Source: Bacillota bacterium (lineage in GTDB: Bacteria > Bacillota > Negativicutes > DSM-13327). From it: a DNA stretch of 64,000 nt. Below are positions 1 to 8,908 of this stretch, piece by piece. Below the pieces are notes generated by a model that searched no databases, had not been told where the DNA came from, and worked only from the letters and a program-made list of their open reading frames with translations. A program made the position numbers and the translations under genes. The stretch spans positions 55,166-119,165 of the forward strand of contig JAGFZX010000003.1 of assembly GCA_017889585.1 (NCBI GenBank). Reading direction: 5' to 3'. Positions within the stretch are counted from its first letter, which is position 1, and every line of letters starts with the position of its first letter.

Positions 1-1058
1 TTTTTCCAGTACTTAACATCCTCTGGCCACGGTGCCCGCAACATAGGGAGAAGTTTTCTTCCCAAACCAGGGAAACCTGGAAGCTTGTCAGAAAGAGGAA
101 GGGCATTAAATTCATTGTGTAATACTTCTTTAAGGAACTTTTCTTCATAAGCAATCTTTTCTTCTGGTCTTCTCTGCACGCCGCTTATGGTCAGAGCTAA
201 TGTCCAAGGCGGAAGCTTGGCACAAAGCTCATCAAATTCCTCAGCCTTATTTGCCATTATACCAGCCAGATCCACATTATTTAAAAGAACACATTCCTGT
301 CCAATTCTTCTTGGCAGAATTCTATAGAGAAACTCTTGAGCGTAATCGATATCTTTCACAGGGGCTAAAAATATTTTGTCTATTTTGGGGATGGATTCAA
401 TCTTCATGCTCATCCAGGTAACAATGCCCATTGTACCTTGGGCACCCTGCATAAAACGATAGAAATCAAGGCCCGGGCCTGAAGGGTTTGCACCTCTTGA
501 TATAGACTCTGGGAAGCCATTAACGCTGGCTGAGCCTGAACGGAATATCGTACCGTTAGCCCATACAATTTCCAGAGACTGAGTAGGCTCGCCATAATCA
601 TACACCATATTGGTTGTAACTTCCCTTTCCAGGGTATCTGTCAATACTGACCGATTTGGCCGTGGCAACAGCGGCATAATAGCCCGCATACCTTTTTCCT
701 TCAATGCAGCCGTAAGCTGAGCCCATGTTACACCAGCTTGAAACCGAACCAAACGATTAGACAGATCGATTTCCAGTATGTTATTCATCCTTTTAAGATC
801 AATGACAACTCCACCCTGTTTAGGTATAGTGCTTCCTTGAGTATGTACCCGAGAACTAACAGGAACCACCGGAATAGTGTTTTCGTTACAATACGCAACG
901 ACTTGTGCCACCTCTTCCGTGTTTGCAGGCCATACCACCGCATTGGCCATTCCCGGTGGAAGGAGACTCAAATCCTGTGAATACAGGTTAAGATCTGCTA
1001 TTGCATCACTTACGTTATCCTTCCCAACAATCTTTTCCAACTCGCCCTTAATGCTCAT
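1..1058 (-). CDS. FAD-binding oxidase (GlcD-type), 3' end beyond the window
   Basis: The frame is open from an ATG at 1058 to the left edge, giving about 352 residues without a stop. An AAAGGAGG ribosome site lies just upstream (about 1063-1070). The N-terminal half reads as a PCMH-type FAD-binding domain: WPANTEEVAQVV near residue 38, a VVPVSSR stretch where FAD pyrophosphate loops usually lie, then GVVIDLKRMN and FQAGVTWAQL. A later segment contains QGAQGTMGIVTW, the usual Gly-rich loop that closes the FAD domain. The family oxidises 2-hydroxy acids or related substrates (glycolate, lactate) with FAD. The substrate cannot be told from this part. The PucR/CdaR-type regulator upstream on the same strand suggests control by a carboxylic or hydroxy acid, which is inference. 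The gene is cut by the window, not broken. Confidence 0.8.
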   Translation of the reverse strand, partial: MSIKGELEKIVGKDNVSDAIADLNLYSQDLSLLPPGMANAVVWPANTEEVAQVVAYCNENTIPVVPVSSRVHTQGSTIPKQGGVVIDLKRMNNILEIDLSNRLVRFQAGVTWAQLTAALKEKGMRAIMPLLPRPNRSVLTDTLEREVTTNMVYDYGEPTQSLEIVWANGTIFRSGSASVNGFPESISRGANPSGPGLDFYRFMQGAQGTMGIVTWMSMKIESIPKIDKIFLAPVKDIDYAQEFLYRILPRRIGQECVLLNNVDLAGIMANKAEEFDELCAKLPPWTLALTISGVQRRPEEKIAYEEKFLKEVLHNEFNALPLSDKLPGFPGLGRKLLPMLRAPWPEDVKYWK

Positions 1059-1290
1059 TGTATCCTCCTTTCAAATAAGAAAAATTTTGCCTTGCACCTT
1101 TGAATTATATTCCAACTTTGGACAAATATTACATAGAGTGTTTAAAAAAATTTAAAACCTTTCTATGTGATATCCTTAACTTAATTATACTTGCAGTGCT
1201 CGATTATATCTATTGACGATTGTTCCAAATATTCTGATTAATAAGCGTTGTAATTGTAGACTCTATACAAAAGGTCTGTCTGCAATTTTT

Positions 1291-1336
1291 GAACCCCTTG
1301 TATGGGCCATTTTATAATGCCTAATACAAGGGGTTC
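1291..1336. terminator. Perfect 13-bp inverted repeat between regulator and oxidase
   Basis: The arms GAACCCCTTGTAT (1291-1303) and ATACAAGGGGTTC (1324-1336) match exactly across a 20-nt loop. On the plus strand the stem is followed by a T-rich stretch; on the minus strand it is followed by AAAAATTG, so it is a poor terminator for the regulator. The outer sequence AGGGGTTCAGTTCA recurs at 58651-58664, which leaves open a small mobile-element remnant. The rest of 1059-1378 shows no gene. Confidence 0.45.
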
Positions 1337-1378
1337 AGTTCATTTTTTCGAATCCAGATCTTATTACTACTTAATCAC

Positions 1379-2680
1379 TTAGGTCTTCCAAAGGATGTCT
1401 CCTTGATACCTATATAGCTTAATGGCTAGCTGGATTTCCAGCTTTGTATCATTATCAGTCAATTTAAGACCAGAGATTTTTTCTGCCTTTTCCAAACGAT
1501 ATCTAAGGGAATTGGGATGGATAAACAACTCCCTCGCCGCGCTTTGAATACAACAATTATGATTTAAATAACACTCCAGAGTTTCAATAAGATTGATGTT
1601 ATTCTCAACCCCGTAATCATATAGTTTTCCAATCATATTCCGAACAAACACCGCTAACGTTTGTTCACTACCCGGTTGCATCAGACATTCCATCAATTTC
1701 AGAGAGTGATAGTACATCACCCCTTCCTCACTCTCTGATTTGTGATCTGTAAAAGAAAGGGCCTTAAAGGCCTCGCCCAAGGCAACCTTGTAATCCCGTG
1801 CATTATAACACTGACGACCTACACCTATTTTCACCTTACAATCCGTATAAATCATTTTCAACGCTTCAAATAATGCCTGTAAGTATTCTTTAATCACAGT
1901 GGATTCCAATGTGCTACCTTCAGATGATTGAATTAAAAATACGGCCTGTTCATCATTGATGGAAATTGCGCTGGCATTCATACTAAGATCACTAATTATG
2001 CTGCGCAAAGCCTCTTCCATTTGCCCTTTCCCCAATGCAGTCTTAATTTGGATGACAGCCAAAACCGCCTCCCGAGACATATCAAAGCCCTGAATATTCT
2101 CTTTCTCATACAAAATATTGTGTTCTTGTTTATCATTAATAGTAATGCTAAATATCAGGTTTTTCATATTTCTATCTTCCAGGTCCACTTGTGCCTGCCG
2201 ATTGATTTCCAGCACCACCAAGCTGTGCAGAGCAACTCTGACAACTCGCATCTGTTCCCTGCTCAGATTCTCTTTAAATATATTTAAGTATTTGGTAATT
2301 TCGCCTTTTATTACGACAGGAAACACAACTCTTGGAGATCTTATCCCATACTCCGGAAACTCTGGCATCGAAACAGGTCCTTGGGTACTTTGCAACAAAC
2401 GTACATACCCAATTATCCTTGGGTCTACACGTTGTGGCTTCCAATATTTTATGCCGGTTCTTTTCTCGATATTTGAAAAGGTAGGGGTGTCGAAATGAGA
2501 ACGTGCAAATACATGAAAATATTTATTCTCGATGAGGATATTTGCTTGAAGCTTCTGGGCCAAATAGTCGGTAATTCCTTGATAACTACCATCATTTATT
2601 ATTATCTCTAAAAACTCATCGTAAAGATTGTCCACTTCTAAGTCACTGTCCTCAAATATCTTTCTCATAAACATCTGCAT
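1379..2680 (-). CDS. PucR/CdaR-type transcriptional regulator
   Basis: This is a 433-residue protein. Its last 60 residues carry the PucR C-terminal helix-turn-helix: ETLECYLNHNC, then AARELFIHPNSLRYRLEKAE, typical of regulators such as CdaR and PucR. The middle (about 190-330) has the weak GGDEF-like fold of this family, including KIGVGRQCYNARDYKVALGEA. The N-terminal 180 residues are probably a sensor domain for a small metabolite. GGTGGGGG lies directly in front of the first ATG, so the fourth codon (also ATG) is an alternative start. It sits upstream of the FAD oxidase on the same strand and is a natural candidate to activate it. The inducer is unknown; family members respond to sugar diacids, purine catabolites or amino acids. 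Confidence 0.8.
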   Translation of the reverse strand: MQMFMRKIFEDSDLEVDNLYDEFLEIIINDGSYQGITDYLAQKLQANILIENKYFHVFARSHFDTPTFSNIEKRTGIKYWKPQRVDPRIIGYVRLLQSTQGPVSMPEFPEYGIRSPRVVFPVVIKGEITKYLNIFKENLSREQMRVVRVALHSLVVLEINRQAQVDLEDRNMKNLIFSITINDKQEHNILYEKENIQGFDMSREAVLAVIQIKTALGKGQMEEALRSIISDLSMNASAISINDEQAVFLIQSSEGSTLESTVIKEYLQALFEALKMIYTDCKVKIGVGRQCYNARDYKVALGEAFKALSFTDHKSESEEGVMYYHSLKLMECLMQPGSEQTLAVFVRNMIGKLYDYGVENNINLIETLECYLNHNCCIQSAARELFIHPNSLRYRLEKAEKISGLKLTDNDTKLEIQLAIKLYRYQGDILWKT

Positions 2681-2883
2681 CCCCCACCTTCGCGTATTTT
2701 AGTCAAATTATCCATCGCGCAGCTAATCACGGGTCTCATCAGTTAAGAGTAAATTATTTACAACACCATTATCCTAATTATATCATTATGATTTGTGCAA
2801 AACTTGTCATAAGCAGTCGAGGTAAATAAAAAATACCCCAACTTTCAATGAAGCCAATATAAAATAGAACTCCTTACACTTTT

Positions 2884-3927
2884 TTAAAACTCACTCTCCC
2901 TACCCCATAAATGCAATAACCAAACCCGACCTACAGCGACAGTAGGTACTGCAAATAACATACCAGTGACTCCAAACAAATGACCAAACAGTAAAATAGT
3001 AACCATGATAAATAATGGGTGTACCTTAATGGCCTGTCCCACTACCTTAGGATATATAATGTTATGATTTACCTTTAGTAAAATAACGTAGAATAATAAA
3101 ACCTGAAATGCTAATAATGGAGAATAGGATAGAGCTACTAATGTGCCAGGCACTGTCGCAATTACTGACCCAATAACAGGTACAAATTCAGATAAGGCGG
3201 ATACAAGTGCCAAAATGTGGGCATAAGGCAAACCGAAAACGGACATACTCACAAAAACAACAACACCTGAAACAAGAGAGATTAACATTTGGCCTCGTAT
3301 ATAACTACCAAGTACTGTTCCAACATCAGATAAGAATGGCGAAAATCTTTCCACATGAACTGATGGCAAAAAAGTCGCCATAGAAGAAGCAATTCTTCTC
3401 CCATCTTTTAATAAATAAAAAGTTAAAAAAGGCACAGCAATCATCTCGGCAACCCCAGAAAAAGTGCGTATCAAAGGAATAATGGATTCTTTGACAATAT
3501 CCACGCCAAAAACAGCAGCATCACGGAGCACCTGATTTCCATAATCCATAAATTCTGGTGGTAGACCACTTAATAAAGTGGCGGAGTCAAAATGAGTAAC
3601 AAAGGCTGGAAATTCTCGCACAAATCCAGCTAAATCTGGTAGAATGGTATGAAAAACCAAGCTCATTAATACAATAAGCACTCCAAAAAAAACAGCCAAT
3701 ACAATAAGCACTGCCACTCCATGTGATACTAAGCGGGAAAGCCTCATTACCATTGGATCAAGCAAAATAAACAGCAATGCTGTAATAAATAAAAGAATCA
3801 GCAAGGATTTGGCAAATACATATAACATCGACACCACACAAATAAATATAACAAAAAAAATAAAAATGGAATCTTTCCATAAACTCTGTGTTCTTAGACA
3901 ATTTATATACTTACGATCATTAATCAC
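2884..3927 (-). CDS. AI-2E family (PerM/UPF0118) membrane permease
   Basis: This 347-residue, highly hydrophobic protein has the AI-2E transporter layout: two or three N-terminal membrane segments (about residues 16-80), a soluble middle, then a cluster of C-terminal helices including the LVSALSEFVPVIGSVIATVPG stretch near residue 240, which is the family hallmark (usually E-x-IPxxGPxxxxxP). The start is GTG at 3927 behind a GGGGGAA ribosome site. Members export or exchange small molecules, for example TqsA and the Na+/H+ antiporter-like members; the substrate cannot be predicted. It is monocistronic, with long non-coding gaps on both sides. Nothing in it looks damaged. Confidence 0.85.
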   Translation of the reverse strand: MINDRKYINCLRTQSLWKDSIFIFFVIFICVVSMLYVFAKSLLILLFITALLFILLDPMVMRLSRLVSHGVAVLIVLAVFFGVLIVLMSLVFHTILPDLAGFVREFPAFVTHFDSATLLSGLPPEFMDYGNQVLRDAAVFGVDIVKESIIPLIRTFSGVAEMIAVPFLTFYLLKDGRRIASSMATFLPSVHVERFSPFLSDVGTVLGSYIRGQMLISLVSGVVVFVSMSVFGLPYAHILALVSALSEFVPVIGSVIATVPGTLVALSYSPLLAFQVLLFYVILLKVNHNIIYPKVVGQAIKVHPLFIMVTILLFGHLFGVTGMLFAVPTVAVGRVWLLHLWGRESEF

Positions 3928-4126
3928 AATTATTCCCCCACATTTCTATAACTATTGCCCACTTCTCCATTAATATCCAGTTATCCTGTATTTAGCATAT
4001 ATATAATCCTTATAATTTTTTTATTATTATGGGGCAAGCCCCATTCTCCTCCTATTATGCACATGTTTTCATACAGTAAACACAATTAACATTTTTCTAC
4101 ATTAGCAGTGATATATCAACTATCAC

Positions 4127-4154
4127 TTGACATATCTTCTCTGTTTGTTATAAT
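4127..4154 (+). promoter_or_regulatory. Sigma-A promoter of the aro operon
   Basis: TTGACA at 4127-4132 and TATAAT at 4149-4154 are both exact consensus hexamers, with a 16-bp spacer. The predicted start near 4161 gives a transcript that carries the leader peptide at 4211 and the attenuator hairpins at 4327-4414. The region from 3928 to 4126 shows no gene. Confidence 0.85.
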
Positions 4155-4210
4155 AGATAGCAAATGGTTAAAAAACACTACCCAACTTGTATTAATTGGA
4201 GGATGTTCTG

Positions 4211-4336
4211 ATGTTAACTTCTATGCAAAAAGTAAATGAACAACAATATTTTTACTTTTTTAGTTGGAGCTATTTTTTTAGCTTTGACTATTTTTGCTGG
4301 AAAAATTCAACACAACATTTTTCACTGAGTACTTAG
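4211..4336 (+). CDS. Aromatic-rich leader peptide of the aro operon (41 residues)
   Basis: An ATG at 4211 follows GGAGG (4198-4202) with an 8-nt spacer, and the frame closes with TAG at 4334-4336. Residues 13-30 read YFYFFSWSYFFSFDYFCW: 13 of 18 are aromatic (4 Tyr, 7 Phe, 2 Trp), and one more Phe follows at 37. Such a run is not expected by chance and is the signature of attenuation leader peptides. It lies between a consensus promoter and aroF, and it is followed by competing hairpins. By analogy with trp and phe leaders, ribosomes stalled for want of charged Tyr, Phe or Trp tRNA would favour readthrough into the shikimate genes. The peptide itself probably has no other job. Confidence 0.9.
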   Translation: MLTSMQKVNEQQYFYFFSWSYFFSFDYFCWKNSTQHFSLST

Positions 4337-4403
4337 ATGCGAAAGTCAGGTCAGACTACAACTGGCAACTACAAACTTTTTCGCAAGCATCTTGACAAGA
4401 CTC
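4327..4403 (+). promoter_or_regulatory. Antiterminator stem of the aro attenuator
   Basis: The 5' side GAGT (4327-4330), CTT (4332-4334) and GATGC (4336-4340) can pair with GCATC (4387-4391), AAG (4397-4399) and ACTC (4400-4403), and GCGAAA (4339-4344) offers alternative pairing with TTTCGC (4379-4384). The 3' side takes up the whole 5' arm of the terminator, so the two structures exclude each other. The 5' side overlaps the last codons and stop of the leader peptide, where a terminating ribosome would cover it. Confidence 0.7.
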
Positions 4404-4423
4404 AATGGAGTCTTATTTTTTTT
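4397..4423 (+). terminator. Attenuator terminator before aroF
   Basis: AAGACTC (4397-4403) and GAGTCTT (4408-4414) form a perfect 7-bp stem with a 4-nt loop, followed by A and then eight T (4416-4423). It lies 40 bases before aroF and after the leader peptide, which is the position of a regulated intrinsic terminator. Confidence 0.88.
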
Positions 4424-4462
4424 ATCCAAATAATTTTTCAGAAAAAATAGGAGGTTTTATTA

Positions 4463-5476
4463 ATGGTTATTGTATTACATCCATCAACAACACCTGAAAA
4501 TCTTGCGGAAATAACACGCATACTAGAAAAAAACGGCTGTAAGGTTTGCCCTACCTATGGAGAGTTTCAGATCATTCTCGGCATCGTTGGTAACACTCAA
4601 CAAATTGATCGTTCTAGACTATTAAATAAAAAGTATGTGGAAAAAATACTATCAGTGCAAGAACCTTATAAAAAGGCCAATCGCATGTTCCACCCTGAAA
4701 ATACATTGATTGAGGTCGAAGGCCAAATCATTGGTGGCAATAAACTGACCATGATTGCTGGTCCATGTTCTGTGGAAAGCGAAGCACAGATTGTTAGCAT
4801 CGCTAGGGAAGTGAAAGCATCTGGTGCTGGTTTTCTGCGTGGCGGAGCCTATAAACCACGTACATCGCCTTATAGTTTTCAAGGCATGGAAGAAGAGGGT
4901 CTTGAATTACTAAAAATTGCTCGCAAAGAAACCGGACTCCCCATTGTGACTGAAATTATGTCAGTCACAAAGCTCGATAAATTTGTTGAAGATGTAGACA
5001 TCATTCAAGTCGGGGCCCGAAATATGCAAAATTTTGATCTACTAAAAGCACTAGGCCAAACTAATAAACCAATCTTATTAAAACGAGGACTTAGTGCTAC
5101 ATTTGAAGAACTACTTATGTCTGCAGAATACATTATGGCTGGCGGCAATGAAAATGTTATTTTATGCGAGCGTGGAATTCGCACTTTCGAAACCTATACC
5201 CGCAATACTCTAGATCTTAGCGCAGTACTGGCCATCAAAAGGCTGAGTCACTTACCTATTATTATTGATCCTAGTCATGCCGCTGGGAAATGGTGGATGG
5301 TTGAAGCCCTCTCCAAAGCAGCTATCGCTGTTGGCGCAGACGGACTCATAATTGAAGTACACAACGACCCTGACAATGCCAGCTGTGATGGCAAACAATC
5401 TATTACCCCAGAACGCTTTACCGCTTTAATGGATCCTTTACGCCTGATTGCCCAGATCGATAATCGCACCTTTTAG
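4463..5476 (+). CDS. aroF: 3-deoxy-7-phosphoheptulonate (DAHP) synthase, AroA-beta type
   Basis: The 337-residue enzyme condenses phosphoenolpyruvate and erythrose 4-phosphate, the first step to chorismate. The first 70 residues form the ferredoxin-like/ACT-like regulatory domain seen in type I-beta enzymes (MVIVLHPSTTPENLAEI). The barrel follows: GPCSVESEAQI near 106, RGGAYKPRTSPYSFQG near 126, ARNMQNF, LLKRG, CERGIRTFETYTRNTLD with the conserved Cys-Glu-Arg, DPSHAAGKWW, and IIEVHNDP. These give the PEP and metal sites. AGGAGG lies 9 bases ahead of the ATG. As first gene of aroFBACK it is the expected control point, both by feedback on its regulatory domain and by the attenuator upstream. 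Confidence 0.96.
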   Translation: MVIVLHPSTTPENLAEITRILEKNGCKVCPTYGEFQIILGIVGNTQQIDRSRLLNKKYVEKILSVQEPYKKANRMFHPENTLIEVEGQIIGGNKLTMIAGPCSVESEAQIVSIAREVKASGAGFLRGGAYKPRTSPYSFQGMEEEGLELLKIARKETGLPIVTEIMSVTKLDKFVEDVDIIQVGARNMQNFDLLKALGQTNKPILLKRGLSATFEELLMSAEYIMAGGNENVILCERGIRTFETYTRNTLDLSAVLAIKRLSHLPIIIDPSHAAGKWWMVEALSKAAIAVGADGLIIEVHNDPDNASCDGKQSITPERFTALMDPLRLIAQIDNRTF

Positions 5477-5509
5477 AACAGTTTTTTTATAAATAAGGGA
5501 GCTGATTCA

Positions 5510-6571
5510 ATGTATAGCCTATCCATAAATCTTTCGCAAAAACAATATAACATTATGATTGAAAAAGATTTGTTATCAAATGTTGGCAAACATCTAGCCA
5601 GCAATTATAATAACAAAAAATTTGTTGTCGTAACAGATGCGACTGTTGATGCACTCTATGGTAATATTCTGATCAATAGCATAGCAAACCAAGGCTTTCT
5701 TGTCACCAAAGTGGTGGTGCCCGCCGGTGAAAAAAGCAAATCTATGGCAATGCTTGAATATCTTTATAGTAAATTTCTCGACTTTAAATTATCCCGCTCT
5801 GATCTCATTATTGCCTTTGGCGGTGGTGTCGTCGGCGATTTAGTAGGATTTGCGGCATCAACTTTTCTGCGTGGCGTGCCTTATATACAAATTCCAACAA
5901 CATTATTGGCCCAGATTGACAGCAGCATTGGCGGAAAAGTTGCTGTCAATCTATCCAATGGTAAGAATTTAGTCGGTTCATTTTACCATCCAGAAGCAGT
6001 ATTTATTGATCCTAAACTTCTTGAAACACTCTCACTCAGAGTACTGCGTGACGGCCTTGCAGAAGTCATCAAATATAGTATGATCAGCGAGACAACCCTG
6101 TTTGAAGACCTGAATCGTTACCAAGATGAACAGGAATTTCTAGCAAATATCGAACCGATTATCGCTACCTGTTGCCAAATTAAACAGCAATTTGTTGAAA
6201 AAGATGAAAAAGATACAGGGGTCCGGATGATACTTAATTTTGGACATACAATTGGGCATGCTGTTGAAAATTATTTTAATTACGAAACATATACTCATGG
6301 TGAAGCAGTAGCCATCGGTATGGCACACATTACTAAAGGAAGCGAGCTTCTCGGCATAACCCTGCCTGGCACAGCCCAGAAGCTTATTAAGCTCATCCAG
6401 AAATATGGTCTACCAACTACTGCAACAGAATATGATCATCAGGCCCTACTCACAGCAATTACCTTAGATAAGAAAAATTCCAATAATGGGTTGCATATTA
6501 TAATCCTTGAATCTATAGGTAAACCTCTTATTAAAAAAATTCAAACTAAGGAAATGCATCTATATTTATAA
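5510..6571 (+). CDS. aroB: 3-dehydroquinate synthase
   Basis: The 353-residue NAD- and metal-dependent enzyme converts DAHP to 3-dehydroquinate. It shows the NAD loop GGGVVGDLVGFAAS (about 104-117), the IPTTLLAQIDSSIGGK segment (about 130-145), DGLAEVIKYS with the first metal Glu, NFGHTIGHAVE and THGEAVAIGM with metal-binding His residues. The start follows an AAGGGAG site. It lies 33 bases after aroF and 14 before aroA, so it is co-transcribed. It has full family length and no damage. The next steps, dehydroquinase (aroD/aroQ) and aroE, are not in this window. Confidence 0.96.
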   Translation: MYSLSINLSQKQYNIMIEKDLLSNVGKHLASNYNNKKFVVVTDATVDALYGNILINSIANQGFLVTKVVVPAGEKSKSMAMLEYLYSKFLDFKLSRSDLIIAFGGGVVGDLVGFAASTFLRGVPYIQIPTTLLAQIDSSIGGKVAVNLSNGKNLVGSFYHPEAVFIDPKLLETLSLRVLRDGLAEVIKYSMISETTLFEDLNRYQDEQEFLANIEPIIATCCQIKQQFVEKDEKDTGVRMILNFGHTIGHAVENYFNYETYTHGEAVAIGMAHITKGSELLGITLPGTAQKLIKLIQKYGLPTTATEYDHQALLTAITLDKKNSNNGLHIIILESIGKPLIKKIQTKEMHLYL

Positions 6572-6585
6572 TCAGGAGGTATTCT

Positions 6586-7860
6586 ATGAGCGACATGTGT
6601 ATTGCCCCCTCTACTCTGACTGGGAATGTTTGTGTTCCAACTTCAAAAAGCGTTTGTCACCGCGCTCTTATTTGCGCCGGACTAGCTGAAGGAACATCTA
6701 AGATTAGCGGAATACTACTGTCTGATGACATTATTGCCACAATGCATGCCATGGAAACGTTAGGTGCCATCATACGCCAAGAAGAAGATAGCCTTATCAT
6801 CACAGGAACAAACTGCACAAAACCAATAGATCATATGATTGCGTGTAATGAATCTGGTTCCACACTACGCTTTTTAATTCCCCTAGGACTCAATGGTCAA
6901 ACCATGACTTTTTCAGGTACGGGTAAACTTGTTGAACGTCCACTTCATGATTACTTCAACATTTTAGATGAACAGATGATTCCATATCAAACGACAAATG
7001 GCCATCTTCCCCTCTCTGTGACAGGTATATTAACGCCAGGGAAATTCCACTTACGGGGAGATGTCAGTTCCCAGTTTGTATCCGGCCTACTGTTTGCCTT
7101 ACCTCGCTTAGAAGGAGATTCATCCATTACCATCACAACCGAAATGGAATCAAAAGGCTATATTGATTTGACTCTTTCTATGCTTGCCCGATTTGGTATA
7201 AAAATAATCAATCATGACTACCGCGAATTTATTGTACCTGGCAATCAAAAATATCAAAGTACTAATTATCATGTAGAAGGAGACTATTCACAAGTTGCTT
7301 TTTGGCTAGCCGCTGGCACATTAGGCTCCCCGATCTGTTCTACTGGACTCAATCCTGATTCTTTGCAAGGAGATAAAGTTATCGTCGACTTGATCAAGGA
7401 AATGGGCGGCAAATTAACCCAAACAGACCACTCCATCGAGGCTTCTCCGGCTATAACAAAAGGAATTGTTATTGATGCCTCGCAATGCCCTGATCTAGTG
7501 CCTATCCTTGCAGTCCTCGCCTCTGTCAGCGACGGAACAACTCAAATCATCCGTGCTGGCCGACTACGCATAAAAGAATCAGATCGTTTAAAAGCAATTG
7601 CGCAAGAGCTTAACATACTGGGTGCCGATGTGAAGGAAAATGAAGATTCTCTCACCATCTACGGCCGTCGTCTTCTCGCAGGTGGTGTTGTGGACAGTTG
7701 GCATGACCATCGCATCGCTATGGCACTGGCCATCGCTTCTATTGCCTGCCAAACCCCTGTCACCATCAGACACAGTGAATGTGTCAGCAAATCTTATCCT
7801 GATTTTTGGCGAGATTTTCAGATGCTGGGAGGTAAGATCTATGAGCGCCACCTGGGGTAA
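6586..7860 (+). CDS. aroA: 3-phosphoshikimate 1-carboxyvinyltransferase (EPSP synthase)
   Basis: The 424-residue enzyme adds enolpyruvyl to shikimate 3-phosphate. Motifs in order: PTSKSVCHRALICAGLAEG near residue 19 (usually PGSKS), NESGSTLRFLIPL near 90, GDVSSQFVSGLLFALP, GRLRIKESDRLKAIA near 327 and DSWHDHRIAMALAIAS near 369. The PTSKS and ESGSTLRF variants resemble class II-like enzymes more than the E. coli enzyme, but the glyphosate response cannot be decided from that. AGGAGG precedes the ATG. Its 3' end overlaps aroC by 20 bases, a sign of translational coupling. Confidence 0.95.
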   Translation: MSDMCIAPSTLTGNVCVPTSKSVCHRALICAGLAEGTSKISGILLSDDIIATMHAMETLGAIIRQEEDSLIITGTNCTKPIDHMIACNESGSTLRFLIPLGLNGQTMTFSGTGKLVERPLHDYFNILDEQMIPYQTTNGHLPLSVTGILTPGKFHLRGDVSSQFVSGLLFALPRLEGDSSITITTEMESKGYIDLTLSMLARFGIKIINHDYREFIVPGNQKYQSTNYHVEGDYSQVAFWLAAGTLGSPICSTGLNPDSLQGDKVIVDLIKEMGGKLTQTDHSIEASPAITKGIVIDASQCPDLVPILAVLASVSDGTTQIIRAGRLRIKESDRLKAIAQELNILGADVKENEDSLTIYGRRLLAGGVVDSWHDHRIAMALAIASIACQTPVTIRHSECVSKSYPDFWRDFQMLGGKIYERHLG

Positions 7861-8908
7861 AAAAATTCGGTATACAATTTTTGGTGAAAGCCACGGTAAA
7901 GGAATCGGAATTACCATTGACGGCTTACCACCAGGCTTCGAAATTGATTTGGCAGAAATATCCAAGGAAATGGCCCGCCGCGCTCCCGGACGCAGTCCAC
8001 TAGCAACGGCCCGCACTGAAAAGGATGCCTTTACGATCTATAGTGGTTTTGTCAATGGCAAAACTACAGGTACTCCCTTATGTGCCATAATCGAAAATCT
8101 GAATCAAAAATCTACCGACTACGAAGCCATGAACCAAAAATTTCGCCCTGGCCATGCTGATTACTCTGGCTATATAAAATACAATGGTTTTAATGATATC
8201 CGAGGTGGCGGACACTTTTCCGGCAGACTAACCGCTCCTCTTGTCTTAGCTGGCGCTATTGGCAAACAACTCCTTCTTCAGAAAAACATCTTAATAGGTG
8301 CACATATTCAGCGTATCGGCTCTGTAAGCGCACCACAGTTCGATACCGTCACCATTAAACCGGCCGTACTTGCGCAGCTCAATAATCAGGAGTTTGCTGT
8401 CCTTGACCCCCTAATTGTTGAACAAATGCAGCAATGTATTTTGTCGGCAAAGTCAGCAGGAGATTCAGTAGGCGGTATAATCGAAACAGCGGCTATCAAT
8501 CTACCTGCTGGCCTAGGAGATCCATTCTTCGATTCCCTGGAAAGCACACTAACTCACTTACTATTTTCCATTCCTGGGATTAAAGGTGTGGAATTTGGTG
8601 CTGGATTTAATTTTGCTGAAATGTGCGGCAGCGTTGCCAACGATGCCATATATAACCAAGATGGGGTAATCAAAACCACTACCAATCATAATGGAGGTAT
8701 TCTTGGCGGAATTACTAATGGCATGCCCCTCATATTCCGCGTTGCCATCAAACCAACGCCTTCCATCAATATAGAGCAACATACTGTAGACTCTAAGGGG
8801 GAAAACGTGATGATTGTCGTCGGCGGTCGCCATGATCCATGCATTGTTCCTAGAGCTGTACCAGTAGTAGAAGCTGTGACGGCAATGGCAATTTTGGATA
8901 TCTTATGA
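7841..8908 (+). CDS. aroC: Chorismate synthase
   Basis: The 355-residue FMN-dependent lyase makes chorismate from EPSP. The start chosen is the ATG at 7841, giving MSATWGKKIRYTIFGESHGKG, because GGGAGG lies at 7828-7833 and the family begins here; an open frame reaches further up but only within aroA. Further motifs are RRAPGRSPLATARTEKD, FRPGHADYSGYIKY, DIRGGGHFSGRLTAP (FMN and substrate sites), SAGDSVGGIIE, GGITNGMPL and GRHDPCIVPRAVPVVEA. It overlaps aroA by 20 bases and aroK by 4 (ATGA). Its product feeds both MqnA and AroH, encoded just downstream on the other strand. Confidence 0.96.
   Translation: MSATWGKKIRYTIFGESHGKGIGITIDGLPPGFEIDLAEISKEMARRAPGRSPLATARTEKDAFTIYSGFVNGKTTGTPLCAIIENLNQKSTDYEAMNQKFRPGHADYSGYIKYNGFNDIRGGGHFSGRLTAPLVLAGAIGKQLLLQKNILIGAHIQRIGSVSAPQFDTVTIKPAVLAQLNNQEFAVLDPLIVEQMQQCILSAKSAGDSVGGIIETAAINLPAGLGDPFFDSLESTLTHLLFSIPGIKGVEFGAGFNFAEMCGSVANDAIYNQDGVIKTTTNHNGGILGGITNGMPLIFRVAIKPTPSINIEQHTVDSKGENVMIVVGGRHDPCIVPRAVPVVEAVTAMAILDIL

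Noticed and set aside
4161..4462. T-box leader before aroF
   Set aside because: No T-box sequence (UGGN-type antiterminator bulge) was seen; the aromatic leader peptide explains the terminator.
7640..7840. Upstream extension of the aroC frame
   Set aside because: It lies inside aroA in another frame, and the family start with GGGAGG at 7828-7833 fits the ATG at 7841.
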